A stretch of DNA of 63,137 nucleotides from Opitutia bacterium. GTDB lineage: Bacteria; Verrucomicrobiota; Verrucomicrobiia; Opitutales; Opitutaceae. The notes beneath the pieces are model-generated. The model was not told the DNA's origin. It saw only the letters and a program-made list of their open reading frames with translations, and made no database searches. This document shows positions 1 to 9,013 of the stretch, in pieces. The stretch lies in the NCBI GenBank assembly GCA_016190985.1, contig JACPPI010000023.1:1-63137 (forward strand). Reading direction: 5' to 3'. The translations under genes and the position numbers were made by a program. Numbering within the stretch: the first letter of the stretch is position 1; each line of letters starts with the position of its first letter.

Positions 1-324
1 CTGGAGGCCGAAGCTGAGTTCGCCGGCCTTGAGGAAGGCGGGCACGGACCACTTGCCGTTGGGGCGGCGGACGAGGGCGACGGCGTAACCGTCCTTGATG
101 CCGAAGATGAAGCCGGCCTGGAACTGGTTGACGATGACGAGGCCCTTGGCGCGGCGGAGCACGTCGGCGGGGATGGCGGTCTTGGCGTTGCCCTGGATTT
201 CCTGGAGGATGGCCTCGCAGGTGTCGAGGTGGGCGACGACGGCCTGGCGGGTCAGGCCGGTGGCGGCGGGCAGCAGGGCCGCGAGGGCGGACAGGCAGAA
301 AAGGGCGGTGAGGAACTTCTTCAT
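1..324 (-). CDS. SYLF-domain (Ysc84-like) exported protein, 3' end off the window
   Basis: The reading frame opens at 324 with MKKFLTALFCLSALAALLPA, a clear Sec signal peptide, and stays open to base 1, so the C-terminus is missing (108 residues visible). After the leader it continues with a helical stretch (EAILQEIQGN), then AKGLVIVNQFQAGFIFG and YAVALVRRPNGKWSVPAFLK. That is the typical start of the SYLF/DUF500 lipid-binding domain (A-x-G-hydrophobic strand, then RR..G.WS.PAFL). In bacteria these are exported proteins of unclear role, probably lipid- or envelope-associated. The family call rests on motif recognition and is fairly secure; the start is fixed by the signal peptide. Confidence 0.75.
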   Translation of the reverse strand, partial: MKKFLTALFCLSALAALLPAATGLTRQAVVAHLDTCEAILQEIQGNAKTAIPADVLRRAKGLVIVNQFQAGFIFGIKDGYAVALVRRPNGKWSVPAFLKAGELSFGLQ

Positions 325-441
325 GGTGGGTGGAGGCGGAGAATGGGGCGGCGCGGGCGGAGCGCAAAGCTGTTTTCCAAGACGGGTATATGCAGATTCA
401 GGAGGGGAATGAAAGCCCTAGTTCCGGGGAAGGGCGGGCAG

Positions 442-536
442 GGGCCCCGTTGCGCGCCACTGCGCGCCCGGGGTTTGTCCTGATTTCTGGCCCGGCCATG
501 CCGCGGCCAAAATCAGGCAAAGGCGGGTGTTGCAGC
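442..536. repeat. Dispersed repeat also found inside the dsbD gene
   Basis: This intergenic stretch shares ordered blocks with 50735-50896: CCCCGTTGC at 445-453, the 17-mer GCCCGGGGTTTGTCCTG at 466-482, and TCAGGCAAAGG at 513-523. All are in the same order and on the same strand as in the copy within dsbD. The spacers differ in length and contain small hairpins. No coding potential is apparent. It lies between the SYLF gene and the zincin gene. Confidence 0.6.
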
Positions 537-582
537 GGCCAGCCCGTCCGGAGGCCGGGCTCCACCTGATGTCGGCCAATGG

Positions 583-954
583 TCAATCCAGGCCTCGTCG
601 GGCGATCTCATCCTCGTCCCACCCGAGATAATGGCCCAGTTCATGGAGGTAGGTCAGCCGGACTTCGTCGCGATAGGCGGTCTCGTCGCCTTCGGCGTAA
701 TCCCAGATGTTGTCGAGGAAAAGCAGGATCTGGGGCGGCAGGGGCGCGTCCTCGGCGAGTTCGCCCCGGTGCTCGTGGCCGACAAACATCCCGAGGAGGT
801 CCGGTTCGCAGCCCTCGGCCCGCAGAGCGGCGTTGGGGTGCGGCTCGTGGCAGACCGGAACACGTTCCGCCACCGCGCGCACGGCGGCGGGCAGCCGGCG
901 TTGGGCGGCGGCCACCACCTGGTGGGCCGTGGCGGAGAGTTGGGCGAAGTCCAT
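583..954 (-). CDS. Small zincin-like metallopeptidase
   Basis: This is a 123-residue protein starting MDFAQLSATA at 954; an upstream in-frame ATG would add 37 basic, non-conserved residues and is rejected. Near the C-terminus sits YLHELGHYLGWDEDE, a zinc-binding HExxH motif (H104, E105, H108) followed by GWDEDE. This is the signature of the minimal zincin family (PF06262, DUF1025). The preceding PPQILLFLDNIWDYA segment also fits the family. Members are cytosolic, have one helical domain and no established substrate. No signal peptide is visible. Confidence 0.8.
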   Translation of the reverse strand: MDFAQLSATAHQVVAAAQRRLPAAVRAVAERVPVCHEPHPNAALRAEGCEPDLLGMFVGHEHRGELAEDAPLPPQILLFLDNIWDYAEGDETAYRDEVRLTYLHELGHYLGWDEDEIARRGLD

Positions 955-1114
955 GGGCGGACCCGCACCTTGGCGGATGCGGTTCCGGGAGTAAAGCGAT
1001 GCCGGACGGCGCGAACGCGGCGAGGTTACGCGGTGGGAGAGAATTTTCTCAGGAAATTCATGCAACGGCGGCGTGGCGGCCGGCGTCTATCCCTCGAAAC
1101 CCAAATATTGCCTT

Positions 1115-1558
1115 ATGAAAAACCTGCTCAAGTCAGCCTCCCTCCTCCTGGCCCTGGCGATGGCCGCCGTGCCCGCCCTCCGCGCCGAAAACGCTCCCGC
1201 CGGCAAACCCGAACACAAGCGCGAACACGGCCCCGGCGGCGGCAGGCGCGGTCCGGAACAGAGGTGGAAGCACATGGCCCAGGAACTCGGCCTGTCGGCC
1301 GACCAGCAAGCCAAGTGGAAGGCCATCGGTGAGCAGGAGAAGGCCGCCCTGGGCGCCCTGCGCGACGACACTTCGGTGGACAAGAAGGACAGGCGCGCCA
1401 AGGCGCAGGAAATCAACAAGCCGTTTGCCGACCAGCGCCGCGCCGTCCTGACCGCCGACCAGGCGAAAAAATTCGACGAGATGCGCGAAAAGATGCGCGA
1501 CCGGATGGAGGAACGCCGGGAACACGGTCCGAAAGCCGAGAAAAGGGCCGACAAGTAA
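1115..1558 (+). CDS. Spy/CpxP-like periplasmic protein (LTxxQ type)
   Basis: This 147-residue protein starts MKNLLKSASLLLALAMAAVP with a signal peptide ending near ALRAENA. The mature part is very charged and helical. It carries two LTxxQ-like motifs, LSADQQAKWKAI and LTADQAKKFDEM, as in the Spy/CpxP periplasmic chaperone family, and ends in a basic/acidic tail (RMEERREHGPKAEKR). The ATG at 1115 is chosen because the upstream extension is not signal-like. A rho-independent terminator follows 28 bp after the stop. It is followed by a longer protein of the same kind, so the pair is probably a duplication acting on envelope stress or metal binding (inferred). Confidence 0.75.
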   Translation: MKNLLKSASLLLALAMAAVPALRAENAPAGKPEHKREHGPGGGRRGPEQRWKHMAQELGLSADQQAKWKAIGEQEKAALGALRDDTSVDKKDRRAKAQEINKPFADQRRAVLTADQAKKFDEMREKMRDRMEERREHGPKAEKRADK

Positions 1559-1585
1559 CTTTGCTGTCTGGGGGCAGTGTTGTGC

Positions 1586-1626
1586 AAAGAAAGCGCCGTG
1601 GCGTGGGGCTGCGGCGCTTTTCTTTG
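1586..1626 (+). terminator. Rho-independent terminator, copy 1
   Basis: A GCGCCG...CGGCGC stem (1593-1598 with 1612-1617) is followed by TTTTCTTT and preceded by a matching A-rich flank. The loop GTGGGGCTG is shared with the terminator at 2496-2531, so the hairpin appears to have been duplicated with the gene. Confidence 0.75.
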
Positions 1627-1681
1627 GCCGAAACCGGGTAACCCGGACCCCGCGACGGGCGTCACTCCAGCACTCCCTCCA

Positions 1682-2434
1682 ATGATGAAGAAGACCCTGT
1701 CGCTTGCTCTGTTGCTGTGCGGTGTCGCCGGCCTCGTGTCGGTCGCGGTTTACGCCGCCAATCCCCCGGCGCCCGCCGCCACCACTCCCGCTCCCGCCCC
1801 GGCCGCCAAACCGCAGCCCGGTGACCAGTTTGCCGCGATGGTCGCCGATAAACTCGGCCTCACCGCCGAGCAGAAAAGCAAGATCGACGCCCTGCGCCAA
1901 GCCCAGCGCACCGCCCTTGATGCTGTCGCGTCCGACAAATCCCTGTCCGATGACGACCGGCGCGCCAAGGTGCGCGGGGTCATCAAGACCCATGGGGAAC
2001 AGATGAAGGCCGTGCTCACGCCCGAGCAGCAGAAAAAGATGGCCATGGCCCGGCAACATTTCATGCGCGGGCCCGGTCCGGACCGGATGCAACCCCACCG
2101 GCCCGATCCGGAGCAGATGAAATTCATGGCCTTCCGGGCGCACAAGATGATGGAGCACATGCGCGAGCGCCGGGCCGAAATGCTCGGCCTGACCGACGAG
2201 CAGCGCGCCAAGATGCGGCTGATCGCCTTCCAGCATCATGAAAAGGAGATCGCCCTGCGAAAGGCCCTGCGGGCGGAGATGGAGGCGGTGCTGACGCCCG
2301 AGCAGAAAGCCAAGGCCAAGGAAATGAAGGAGCGTCACGGCAAGATGCGGCACGGGCCGCACGGTCCAGGCCAGCGCCCAGGCGGCGGCGATAACGACGA
2401 CGACGATGATGACGAAGACGATGATGACAACTGA
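1682..2434 (+). CDS. Spy/CpxP-like exported protein with polyacidic tail
   Basis: This 250-residue protein begins MMKKTLSLALLLCGVAGLVS with a signal peptide, then a Pro/Ala linker (about residues 25-45). Three LTxEQ-type repeats follow: LTAEQKSKIDALR, LTPEQQKKMA and LTDEQRAKMR, plus a fourth LTPEQKAKAKEM, all in long charged helices. It is rich in Met and His (RMQPHRPDPEQMKF, MRHGPHGPG) and ends in a run of about 13 Asp/Glu/Asn residues. The motif set places it with Spy-like chaperones; the His/Met content and acid tail suggest cation binding (inference). The ATG at 1682 is preferred over the upstream ATG at 1577, which would translate the terminator. Confidence 0.7.
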   Translation: MMKKTLSLALLLCGVAGLVSVAVYAANPPAPAATTPAPAPAAKPQPGDQFAAMVADKLGLTAEQKSKIDALRQAQRTALDAVASDKSLSDDDRRAKVRGVIKTHGEQMKAVLTPEQQKKMAMARQHFMRGPGPDRMQPHRPDPEQMKFMAFRAHKMMEHMRERRAEMLGLTDEQRAKMRLIAFQHHEKEIALRKALRAEMEAVLTPEQKAKAKEMKERHGKMRHGPHGPGQRPGGGDNDDDDDDEDDDDN

Positions 2435-2495
2435 CCGGGCCCGCCCGCCGGGCCGCTGAAGAATTCCTGCCACCAAGCAAGGTGTGGCTTTGGGA

Positions 2496-2531
2496 GAGCG
2501 CCGCGGCGTGGGGCTGCGGCGCTTTTCTTTT
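2496..2531 (+). terminator. Rho-independent terminator, copy 2
   Basis: The stem GCGCCG/CGGCGC (2498-2503 with 2517-2522) with loop CGGCGTGGGGCTG is followed by TTTTCTTTTT. It is nearly identical to the hairpin at 1586-1626 that ends the preceding paralogue. Confidence 0.75.
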
Positions 2532-2568
2532 TGGACAAGCCGCCGGGTCCGCCGCACGCTGGCGGGCC

Positions 2569-3849
2569 ATGGGCCAACGGCAGATAGTCATCGCAGGGGG
2601 CGGGGCGGCGGGTTATTTCGCGGCCATCACCTGCGCCGAGGCCGACCCCGGCTGTGCCGTCACCCTCTACGAGGCCACGGCGCACCCGCTGGCCAAGGTG
2701 AAGGTCTCGGGGGGCGGCCGCTGCAACGTCACCCATGCCTGCTTCGAGCCGCGCGAGCTGGCGGCGCGCTATCCGCGCGGGGGCCGCGAGCTGCCCGGGG
2801 CGTTCTCCCGCTGGCAGCCGCGCGACACGGTGGACTGGTTTGAAAAACGCGGCGTGCCGCTGAAGACCGAGGCCGACGGACGGATGTTTCCGGTGACCGA
2901 CGACTCGCAGACCATCGTGGACTGCCTGCAAGGCGCGGCGGCGAAGGCCGGCGTGCGCGTGGCGCTGCGGACGGGAATCAAACAGGTGGAGCGCGTTGCC
3001 CCCAACGCGCTTTCAAGGGAAACCAACGCGTCGGGGTCGGCGCGTTCCGCCTTCCGCGTCACGCTCACCACCGGCGAGACGGCCGCCTGCGACCGGCTGT
3101 TGCTCGCCACCGGCGGCAACTCCGCCAACGCCGGCTTTGCCATCGCGCGGGAACTCGGCCACACGATCGAGCCGCCGGTGCCGTCGCTGTTCACCTTTCA
3201 CGTGAAGGACCCGCGGCTCGCCGGCCTGTCGGGCGTGGCGGTGGAGGACACGGCGACGGCGGTGCGCGGCACGGCCTTGAAGGAGCGCGGGCCGCTGCTC
3301 ATCACGCACTGGGGGCTGAGCGGCCCGGCCATCCTGAAATTGTCGGCGTGGGGTGCGCGGACGCTGCACGAGTGCGGCTACAAGTTCACCCTGCTCGTCA
3401 ACTGGGCGCCGGCCTGCAGCGCCGACTCGCTTCGCGCCGCGCTGGAGGGCGCACGCACCGCCCATCCGAAAAAACAGGCCGGCACCTGGTGCCCGGTCGG
3501 GCTGCCGCTGCGGTTGTGGGAGAAACTGCTGGCGGCGGCGGGCATCGCGCCGGCCACCCAATGGGCGGTCGTGCCGGGCGCGGCGCTGCGGGCGCTGGCG
3601 GCGCAGATCCGCGCGGGCGAGTTCGCGGTCGACGGGAAAAGCATGTTCAAGGAGGAGTTCGTCACCTGCGGCGGCGTGCGGCTCGGCGAGGTGGACTTTA
3701 AGACGATGGAAAGCCGGCTCGTGCCAGGCCTGCACTTCGCGGGCGAGGTGCTCGACATCGACGGCATAACGGGCGGTTTCAATTTCCAGGCGGCGTGGAC
3801 CGGCGGGTGGCTGGCGGGCCGGGCGCTGGCGGGGAGGCCGGCACCATGA
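2569..3849 (+). CDS. NAD(P)/FAD-dependent oxidoreductase, HI0933/BaiN family
   Basis: This 426-residue flavoprotein starts MGQRQIVIAGGGAAGYFAAI, where the dinucleotide-binding GxGxxG appears as GGGAAG. It is followed by KVKVSGGGRCNVTH, the diagnostic motif of the HI0933/BaiN (YhiN) family. Near the C-terminus are TCGGVRLGEVDFKTMESR and LHFAGEVLDIDGITGGFNFQ, the conserved second FAD-contacting block. Family members are soluble flavoproteins; some reduce bile-acid enones, but most have unknown substrates. The start is placed after the terminator at 2496-2531. The stop overlaps the next gene's ATG (ATGA), so the two are co-translated. Confidence 0.9.
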   Translation: MGQRQIVIAGGGAAGYFAAITCAEADPGCAVTLYEATAHPLAKVKVSGGGRCNVTHACFEPRELAARYPRGGRELPGAFSRWQPRDTVDWFEKRGVPLKTEADGRMFPVTDDSQTIVDCLQGAAAKAGVRVALRTGIKQVERVAPNALSRETNASGSARSAFRVTLTTGETAACDRLLLATGGNSANAGFAIARELGHTIEPPVPSLFTFHVKDPRLAGLSGVAVEDTATAVRGTALKERGPLLITHWGLSGPAILKLSAWGARTLHECGYKFTLLVNWAPACSADSLRAALEGARTAHPKKQAGTWCPVGLPLRLWEKLLAAAGIAPATQWAVVPGAALRALAAQIRAGEFAVDGKSMFKEEFVTCGGVRLGEVDFKTMESRLVPGLHFAGEVLDIDGITGGFNFQAAWTGGWLAGRALAGRPAP

Positions 3850-4799
3850 TGTCCTACGGCCAGCTTTTCCTGGTGATCCTCCCGGTCTTCGCGATGGTCG
3901 CGCTCGGGGCGGTGTTGCGGCGGGTCCGGCTGCTCACCGAGGCGGCGGAGACGGGGCTTTTCAGCCTCGTGGTGAATGTCGCCACGCCGTGCCTCATCTA
4001 CGAATCGGTCGCCACCAACCCCGCGCTGCACGAGCCCGGCAATCTGCTGCTGCCGCCGCTGCTCGGGTTCGGGCTGGTCCTGCTCTCGATGGTGGTCGGC
4101 TGGCATGTGGCGCGGGCGCTCGGGCTGACCGTCGGCCACGGTCTGCGCACGTTCGCGCTGGCCGTGGGCCTCACGAATTACGGCTACCTGCCGCTGCCGT
4201 TGCTCGACGCGATGTTCGGCCCCGAGAGCCGCGCCGTGCTGCTGGTGCACAACATCGGCGTGGAGGCGGCGCTCTGGACCGGCGGCGTGCTGGTGGTGAC
4301 GGGCCTCTCGCCGCTCGCGGGCTGGCGGAAACTCATCAACGCGCCGGTGATCGCGCTGCTGCTGGCGGTCGCGGCCAACCTCACCGGCGCGGCCGCCCAC
4401 ACCCCGGCGCTGGTGATGAATTTCGTGCACGCGCTGGCCGTCTGCGCGATCCCGCTCGGGTTGATCATGACCGGTGCGAGCATCCAGCCGCATCTCGACG
4501 ATCCGAGGCAGCTGGTGGACACCCGCGTCACGCTCACGGCCTGGTTCCTGCGGCTGGGCGTGCTGCCGTGGCTGTTTCTGCTCGCGGCGCGCTGGCTGCC
4601 GTGCTCCGTGGAGCTGAAGCGCGTGCTGGTGATCCAGGCGGCGATGCCCTCGGCCGTCGTCTCCATCATCGTCGCCCGGGTCTACGGCGGCCGGCCGCTG
4701 GTCGCGGTGCAGATCATCCTCGGCACGACGGCGCTGGCGCTGTTCACCATCCCCTTCTGGATCCGCTTCGGCCTGTCGTTCACCGGCCTGGCGCCGTGA
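3846..4799 (+). CDS. AEC-family auxin-efflux-type transporter
   Basis: This protein of about 317 residues has ten predicted hydrophobic segments with no signal cleavage. The N-terminal half has VATPCLIYESVA and GLTNYGYLPLPLL, and the C-terminal half has IPLGLIMTGASI and LVIQAAMPSAVVSIIVARVYGG. These are the paired motifs of the AEC (PF03547) carriers, which export small organic acids or related anions. It overlaps the preceding flavoprotein stop by 4 bp. A second ATG at 3849 is an equally possible start. The substrate cannot be read from the sequence. Confidence 0.85.
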   Translation: MMSYGQLFLVILPVFAMVALGAVLRRVRLLTEAAETGLFSLVVNVATPCLIYESVATNPALHEPGNLLLPPLLGFGLVLLSMVVGWHVARALGLTVGHGLRTFALAVGLTNYGYLPLPLLDAMFGPESRAVLLVHNIGVEAALWTGGVLVVTGLSPLAGWRKLINAPVIALLLAVAANLTGAAAHTPALVMNFVHALAVCAIPLGLIMTGASIQPHLDDPRQLVDTRVTLTAWFLRLGVLPWLFLLAARWLPCSVELKRVLVIQAAMPSAVVSIIVARVYGGRPLVAVQIILGTTALALFTIPFWIRFGLSFTGLAP

Positions 4800-4880
4800 G
4801 CCGGCCGGGGTTGAAACGGCGGCGGGGTTTCCACCCGGCCCGGCGTTGACGTTCGCCCGGCCACGCGGCTTGCTGCCGGC

Positions 4881-5618
<738 letters not shown>

Positions 5619-5670
5619 CTTGACGCGGAATGCAGTGGAATAAACCGCTGCCTTGGGCATCCTGTCCCCC

Positions 5671-6171
5671 ATGAAAACACCGGCTTGGTTTCTCGCGCTG
5701 GCCGCCGCCGGCCTGCTCCGCGCGGCGGCCCCCGCCGTGGACCCGTTGGAAATGCAGGTGGCCGACCTTGTCGCGCGCCCGCAGGTGACCGTGGTGCATT
5801 TCTGGGCGCCGTGGTGTCCGAACTGCCGGGCGGAGATGGACCCCCCTGTCGGCTGGGCAAAATTTCTCGCGGACAATCCCGCCGTGCAGGTGGTGTTCCT
5901 CAACATCTGGCACAAGGGCCAGGATCCGGCCCCGCGCCTGGCGGCCGCGGGCCTCGGCGCGCAGCCCAACCTGCTGCTGCTCACGCACCCCAATCCCTCG
6001 CGCCTGGCGGCCGACCGGTTGAACACCTTCCTCGGGCTGCCAGTCACCTGGGTGCCGACGACGTGGGTGTTCCGCGAGGGCAAGCTGCGCGTCGCGTTCA
6101 ACTACGGCGAGATCCGCTTCGCGGTCCTGCAGCAGATGGTGGACGACGCCCGCAGCGAGTGGGAGCACTGA
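5671..6171 (+). CDS. Exported thioredoxin-fold protein (CPNC active site)
   Basis: This 166-residue protein starts MKTPAWFLALAAAGLLRAAA, a signal peptide. The thioredoxin strand and active site are VTVVHFWAPWCPNCRAEMD, with W48-C49-P50-N51-C52. The cis-Pro region is LPVTWVPTTWVFREGKLR. It should act in the periplasm as a TlpA/ResA-like disulfide reductase or carrier. CPNC is an uncommon variant of CxxC and may shift the redox potential. The upstream ATG at 5653 adds only MGILSP and would bury the signal peptide, so 5671 is preferred. Confidence 0.8.
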   Translation: MKTPAWFLALAAAGLLRAAAPAVDPLEMQVADLVARPQVTVVHFWAPWCPNCRAEMDPPVGWAKFLADNPAVQVVFLNIWHKGQDPAPRLAAAGLGAQPNLLLLTHPNPSRLAADRLNTFLGLPVTWVPTTWVFREGKLRVAFNYGEIRFAVLQQMVDDARSEWEH

Positions 6172-6224
6172 GCGCGCCGCAGGCTTGCGCCGGGAGGAAA
6201 TTCGCGGCAGACAACGGCTCCCCC

Positions 6225-8042
6225 ATGCAAAACCGCACCCGCCTCCTGCTCGCGTGCGCGGCGGGCGCGCTCGCCGCGTTGTCCGCCCGCGCCGCCGCCA
6301 CCGCCGAAATCGCCGCCGAGACCGCCAAGGCCAATGCGTTCTTCGAGCGCGTCTTTGACGAAAACCTCGCCCGCAGCCCGATGTTCATGACCCAGCTGGG
6401 CCTGAAGATCGACTACGACAAGTGGGACGACCTCTCCGAGGCGCGCGCCCTGGAGGACCTCGAGCTGGGCGTGAGGCAGTTCGCCGAGCTGAAACGCACG
6501 ATCAACTTCGACCTCCTCGACGACCAGGCGAAGGTCAGCTACCGGATGTTCGTGCGCGACGCCGAGCGCGCGATCGAGGGCTGGCGCTGGCGCCACCACA
6601 ACTACCCGCTCAACCAGATGTCGGGCCTGCACTCCGAGGCGCCGGCCTTCCTCATCAACTTCCACCGCGTGGACACGGTCGCCGACGCCCGCGCCTATGT
6701 CGCGCGCCTGCGCGGCCTCGGGCCGCTGTTCGACCAGCTCATCGACGGCGCGAAGATCCGCGCGGCCAGGAACATCATTCCGCCGCGCTTCGTGTTCCCG
6801 CTCGTCATCGACTCCTGCCGCGAGGTGATCCGGGGCGAGCCGTTCGACGCCTCCGGCAAGAAGAGCGCGTTGCTCGAGGATTTCGAGGGCAAGGTCGGCG
6901 CGCTGAAGGACGCGGACGCCGCCACGAAGCAACAACTCCTGGCCGACGCGCGGGCGGCGCTCACCGGCGCCGTGCAGCCGGCCTACGCGAAACTCCTCGC
7001 CTTCCTCGGGGCCCAGGAAAAGACCGCGACCGACGACGACGGCGCGTGGAAGTTCTCCGAGGGCCTCGATTACTACGCCTTCGCCCTGCGCGGCTCCACC
7101 ACGACCCGCCTGACGGCCGACGAGATCCACCAGCTCGGCCTGCGGGAGGTCGCGCGCATCCACCGCGACATGGAGGCCATCATGAAGACGGTCGGCTTCA
7201 CGGGCGACCTCCAGGCCTTCTTCAAACACATCCGCGAGGACGAGAAATTCTATTACCCGACGACACCCGAGGGCAAGGCGGCCTACCTGAAGCGCGCCCG
7301 GCAGATCATCGACGCCATGACGGCGCGGCTCGACGAATTCTTCATCACCAAGCCCAAGGCCCCGCTCATCGTGAAGCCGGTCGAGCCCTTCCGCGAGCAG
7401 GGCAGCGCCGGGGCGTTCTACGACCAGCCCGCGCCCGACGGCTCGCGGCCCGGCACCTACTACGTCAACACCCTCGACATGCGCGGCGTGCCGATCTTCG
7501 CGATGGAGACGCTGGCGCACCACGAGGCCATCCCCGGCCACCACATGCAGATCGCCATCGCGCAGGAGCTGGCCGGCATCCCGCGCTTCCGGAAGTTCGG
7601 CGGCAACACCGCCTACGTCGAGGGCTGGGCGCTCTACGCGGAGTATTTCCCCAAGGAGTTCGGCTTCTACACCGACCCCTACCAGGACTTCGGCCGGCTT
7701 TACGACGAGCTGCTCCGCGCCGTGCGCCTCGTGGTCGACACCGGCCTCCACGCGAAGAAATGGACGCGCGCGCAGGTCATGGACTATTTCCGCCAAAACA
7801 CGCCGAACCCCGAGCGCGACATCTTCACCGAGACCAACCGCTACATTGTCTGGCCCGGCCAGGCGACGGCCTACAAGGTCGGCATGCTCAGGATTCTCGA
7901 GCTGCGCGAGCAGGCGAAGCGGGAACTCGGCGCCGGCTTTGACCTCCGCGAATACCACGACCTCGTGCTCAAGGACGGCGCCGTGCCGCTGGACATCCTC
8001 GAGGAAAACGTCCGCGCCTGGATCGCCCGGAAGAAAGGCTGA
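6225..8042 (+). CDS. DUF885-family exported metallopeptidase-like protein
   Basis: This 605-residue protein has a signal peptide (MQNRTRLLLACAAGALAALS ending near ARA). The body matches DUF885 (PF05960): FMTQLGLKIDYDKWDDLS near the N-terminus, then the zinc-type motif ETLAHHEAIPGHHMQIAIAQE around residue 432, and EGWALYAEYFPKE shortly after, as in M32/M3-like gluzincins. Family members are bacterial exported proteins, presumed peptidases or carboxypeptidases, with few characterised. The ATG at 6225 is set by the leader. It is convergent with the SpoU gene, and a palindrome (8063-8097) lies between them. Confidence 0.85.
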   Translation: MQNRTRLLLACAAGALAALSARAAATAEIAAETAKANAFFERVFDENLARSPMFMTQLGLKIDYDKWDDLSEARALEDLELGVRQFAELKRTINFDLLDDQAKVSYRMFVRDAERAIEGWRWRHHNYPLNQMSGLHSEAPAFLINFHRVDTVADARAYVARLRGLGPLFDQLIDGAKIRAARNIIPPRFVFPLVIDSCREVIRGEPFDASGKKSALLEDFEGKVGALKDADAATKQQLLADARAALTGAVQPAYAKLLAFLGAQEKTATDDDGAWKFSEGLDYYAFALRGSTTTRLTADEIHQLGLREVARIHRDMEAIMKTVGFTGDLQAFFKHIREDEKFYYPTTPEGKAAYLKRARQIIDAMTARLDEFFITKPKAPLIVKPVEPFREQGSAGAFYDQPAPDGSRPGTYYVNTLDMRGVPIFAMETLAHHEAIPGHHMQIAIAQELAGIPRFRKFGGNTAYVEGWALYAEYFPKEFGFYTDPYQDFGRLYDELLRAVRLVVDTGLHAKKWTRAQVMDYFRQNTPNPERDIFTETNRYIVWPGQATAYKVGMLRILELREQAKRELGAGFDLREYHDLVLKDGAVPLDILEENVRAWIARKKG

Positions 8043-8062
8043 GGTTTCCCGGTCGCGGCCTC

Positions 8063-8097
8063 CCGGCTGATGTCAACTATTAGTTGACATCAGCCGG
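8063..8097. repeat. Solo palindrome of the HTH-cassette family
   Basis: This is a perfect 16-bp-arm palindrome, CCGGCTGATGTCAACT with its complement around a 3-nt centre ATT, between two convergent genes. The inner TGATGTCAAC arms and CTATTAG core match the palindromes bounding the HTH cassette at 33469-33906 and the mini-element at 59177-59254. No T-run follows on either strand, so it is not a typical terminator, although it may act as one. Confidence 0.85.
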
Positions 8098-8109
8098 AAG
8101 CAGGCCCGG

Positions 8110-8916
8110 TCATTGCCGGGGCAAAACGCGCCGGAGGTTGTCGCAGACGATGGCGGCGGCGGCGGCGGCGTTGAGGGACTCGGCGCCGCCGTAACGCGGG
8201 ATGGTCACACGCCGGGTGACGAGCCTTTGCACGGCGGGGGAGAGGCCGCGGCCCTCGCGGCCGATGACGAGCACGGCGTCCCGCAGGGGTTTCAAATCGT
8301 GCACGTCATCGCCGGCGAGGTCGCAGCCGAGCACGGGGGGGTTCAGCCCGGCCAGCGCCTCGGCCAGCGGCGCGGTGTGGACCGTCACGCGGGCGAAGGA
8401 GCCCATGCTGGCGTTGATGACCTTCTGGGAAAACAGGTCGGCGCTGTCGGGCGAGAGCAGCACGCGGTCGAGCGCAAACCAGTCGGCGATGCGGAGCAAG
8501 GTGCCGACGTTGCCGGGATCCTGGATGCCGTCGAGCGCGAGCGTCAGGCCGCAATCGAGCGCGCCGGCGGGCAGCGGGACGCGGCTGATTTTTCCCACCG
8601 CCAGCACGGCGGACGGCGTGGGGAAGTGGCTGACCCGGGCCATTTCCTCGGGGGTGATGCGGGTAATGGCGGAACCCGGCCTTCCGCCGTCGCCAAGGCT
8701 ATGGCGGACAGGCCGGACGGGTTCTAAGCGCGCCCGGAGGTCGCGCTCCACCTTCGCCCATTCCGCGGTCGCGTAGATTTCAACAAAAGGGAATTTTGCC
8801 GCGAGCAGCTCGCCAACAACCTTTTCACCCTCGATGACAAAGAGCCCCGCCGCCTCGCGGTGCTTCTTGTCGCGCAGGTCGCGCAGGCGCGCCAGCTCGG
8901 CTTTCGTCAGGGGCAT
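8110..8916 (-). CDS. SpoU/TrmH-family RNA 2'-O-methyltransferase
   Basis: The protein has 268 residues from MPLTKAELARLRDLRDKKHR; the frame is open further upstream, but that part is arginine/proline-poor noise without conservation. The N-terminal substrate-binding domain (GLFVIEGEKVVGELL) is followed by the SpoU knot motifs: IQDPGNVGTLLRIADWFAL (motif 1), AVLVIGREGRGLS (motif 2) and IPRYGGAESLNAAAAAAI (motif 3). It methylates a ribose in rRNA or tRNA with SAM, most like the RlmB/TsnR-type 23S rRNA methylases; the exact target is not readable. It is transcribed toward the DUF885 gene. Confidence 0.9.
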   Translation of the reverse strand: MPLTKAELARLRDLRDKKHREAAGLFVIEGEKVVGELLAAKFPFVEIYATAEWAKVERDLRARLEPVRPVRHSLGDGGRPGSAITRITPEEMARVSHFPTPSAVLAVGKISRVPLPAGALDCGLTLALDGIQDPGNVGTLLRIADWFALDRVLLSPDSADLFSQKVINASMGSFARVTVHTAPLAEALAGLNPPVLGCDLAGDDVHDLKPLRDAVLVIGREGRGLSPAVQRLVTRRVTIPRYGGAESLNAAAAAAIVCDNLRRVLPRQ

Positions 8917-9013
8917 GGGGCCACATGAGCAAGGCCGGCCCCGGTTGGCAAAGCTTTGTCTGGCGGCATTTGCGGGCTTTTCAAAGGGCGGCGGAGCGGT
9001 ATGGTGGGGGGCC

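Noticed and set aside
4800-4880. Mn-sensing yybP-ykoY riboswitch before TerC
   Set aside because: The leader is too short and lacks the conserved loops; the same holds before the second TerC gene at 20167.
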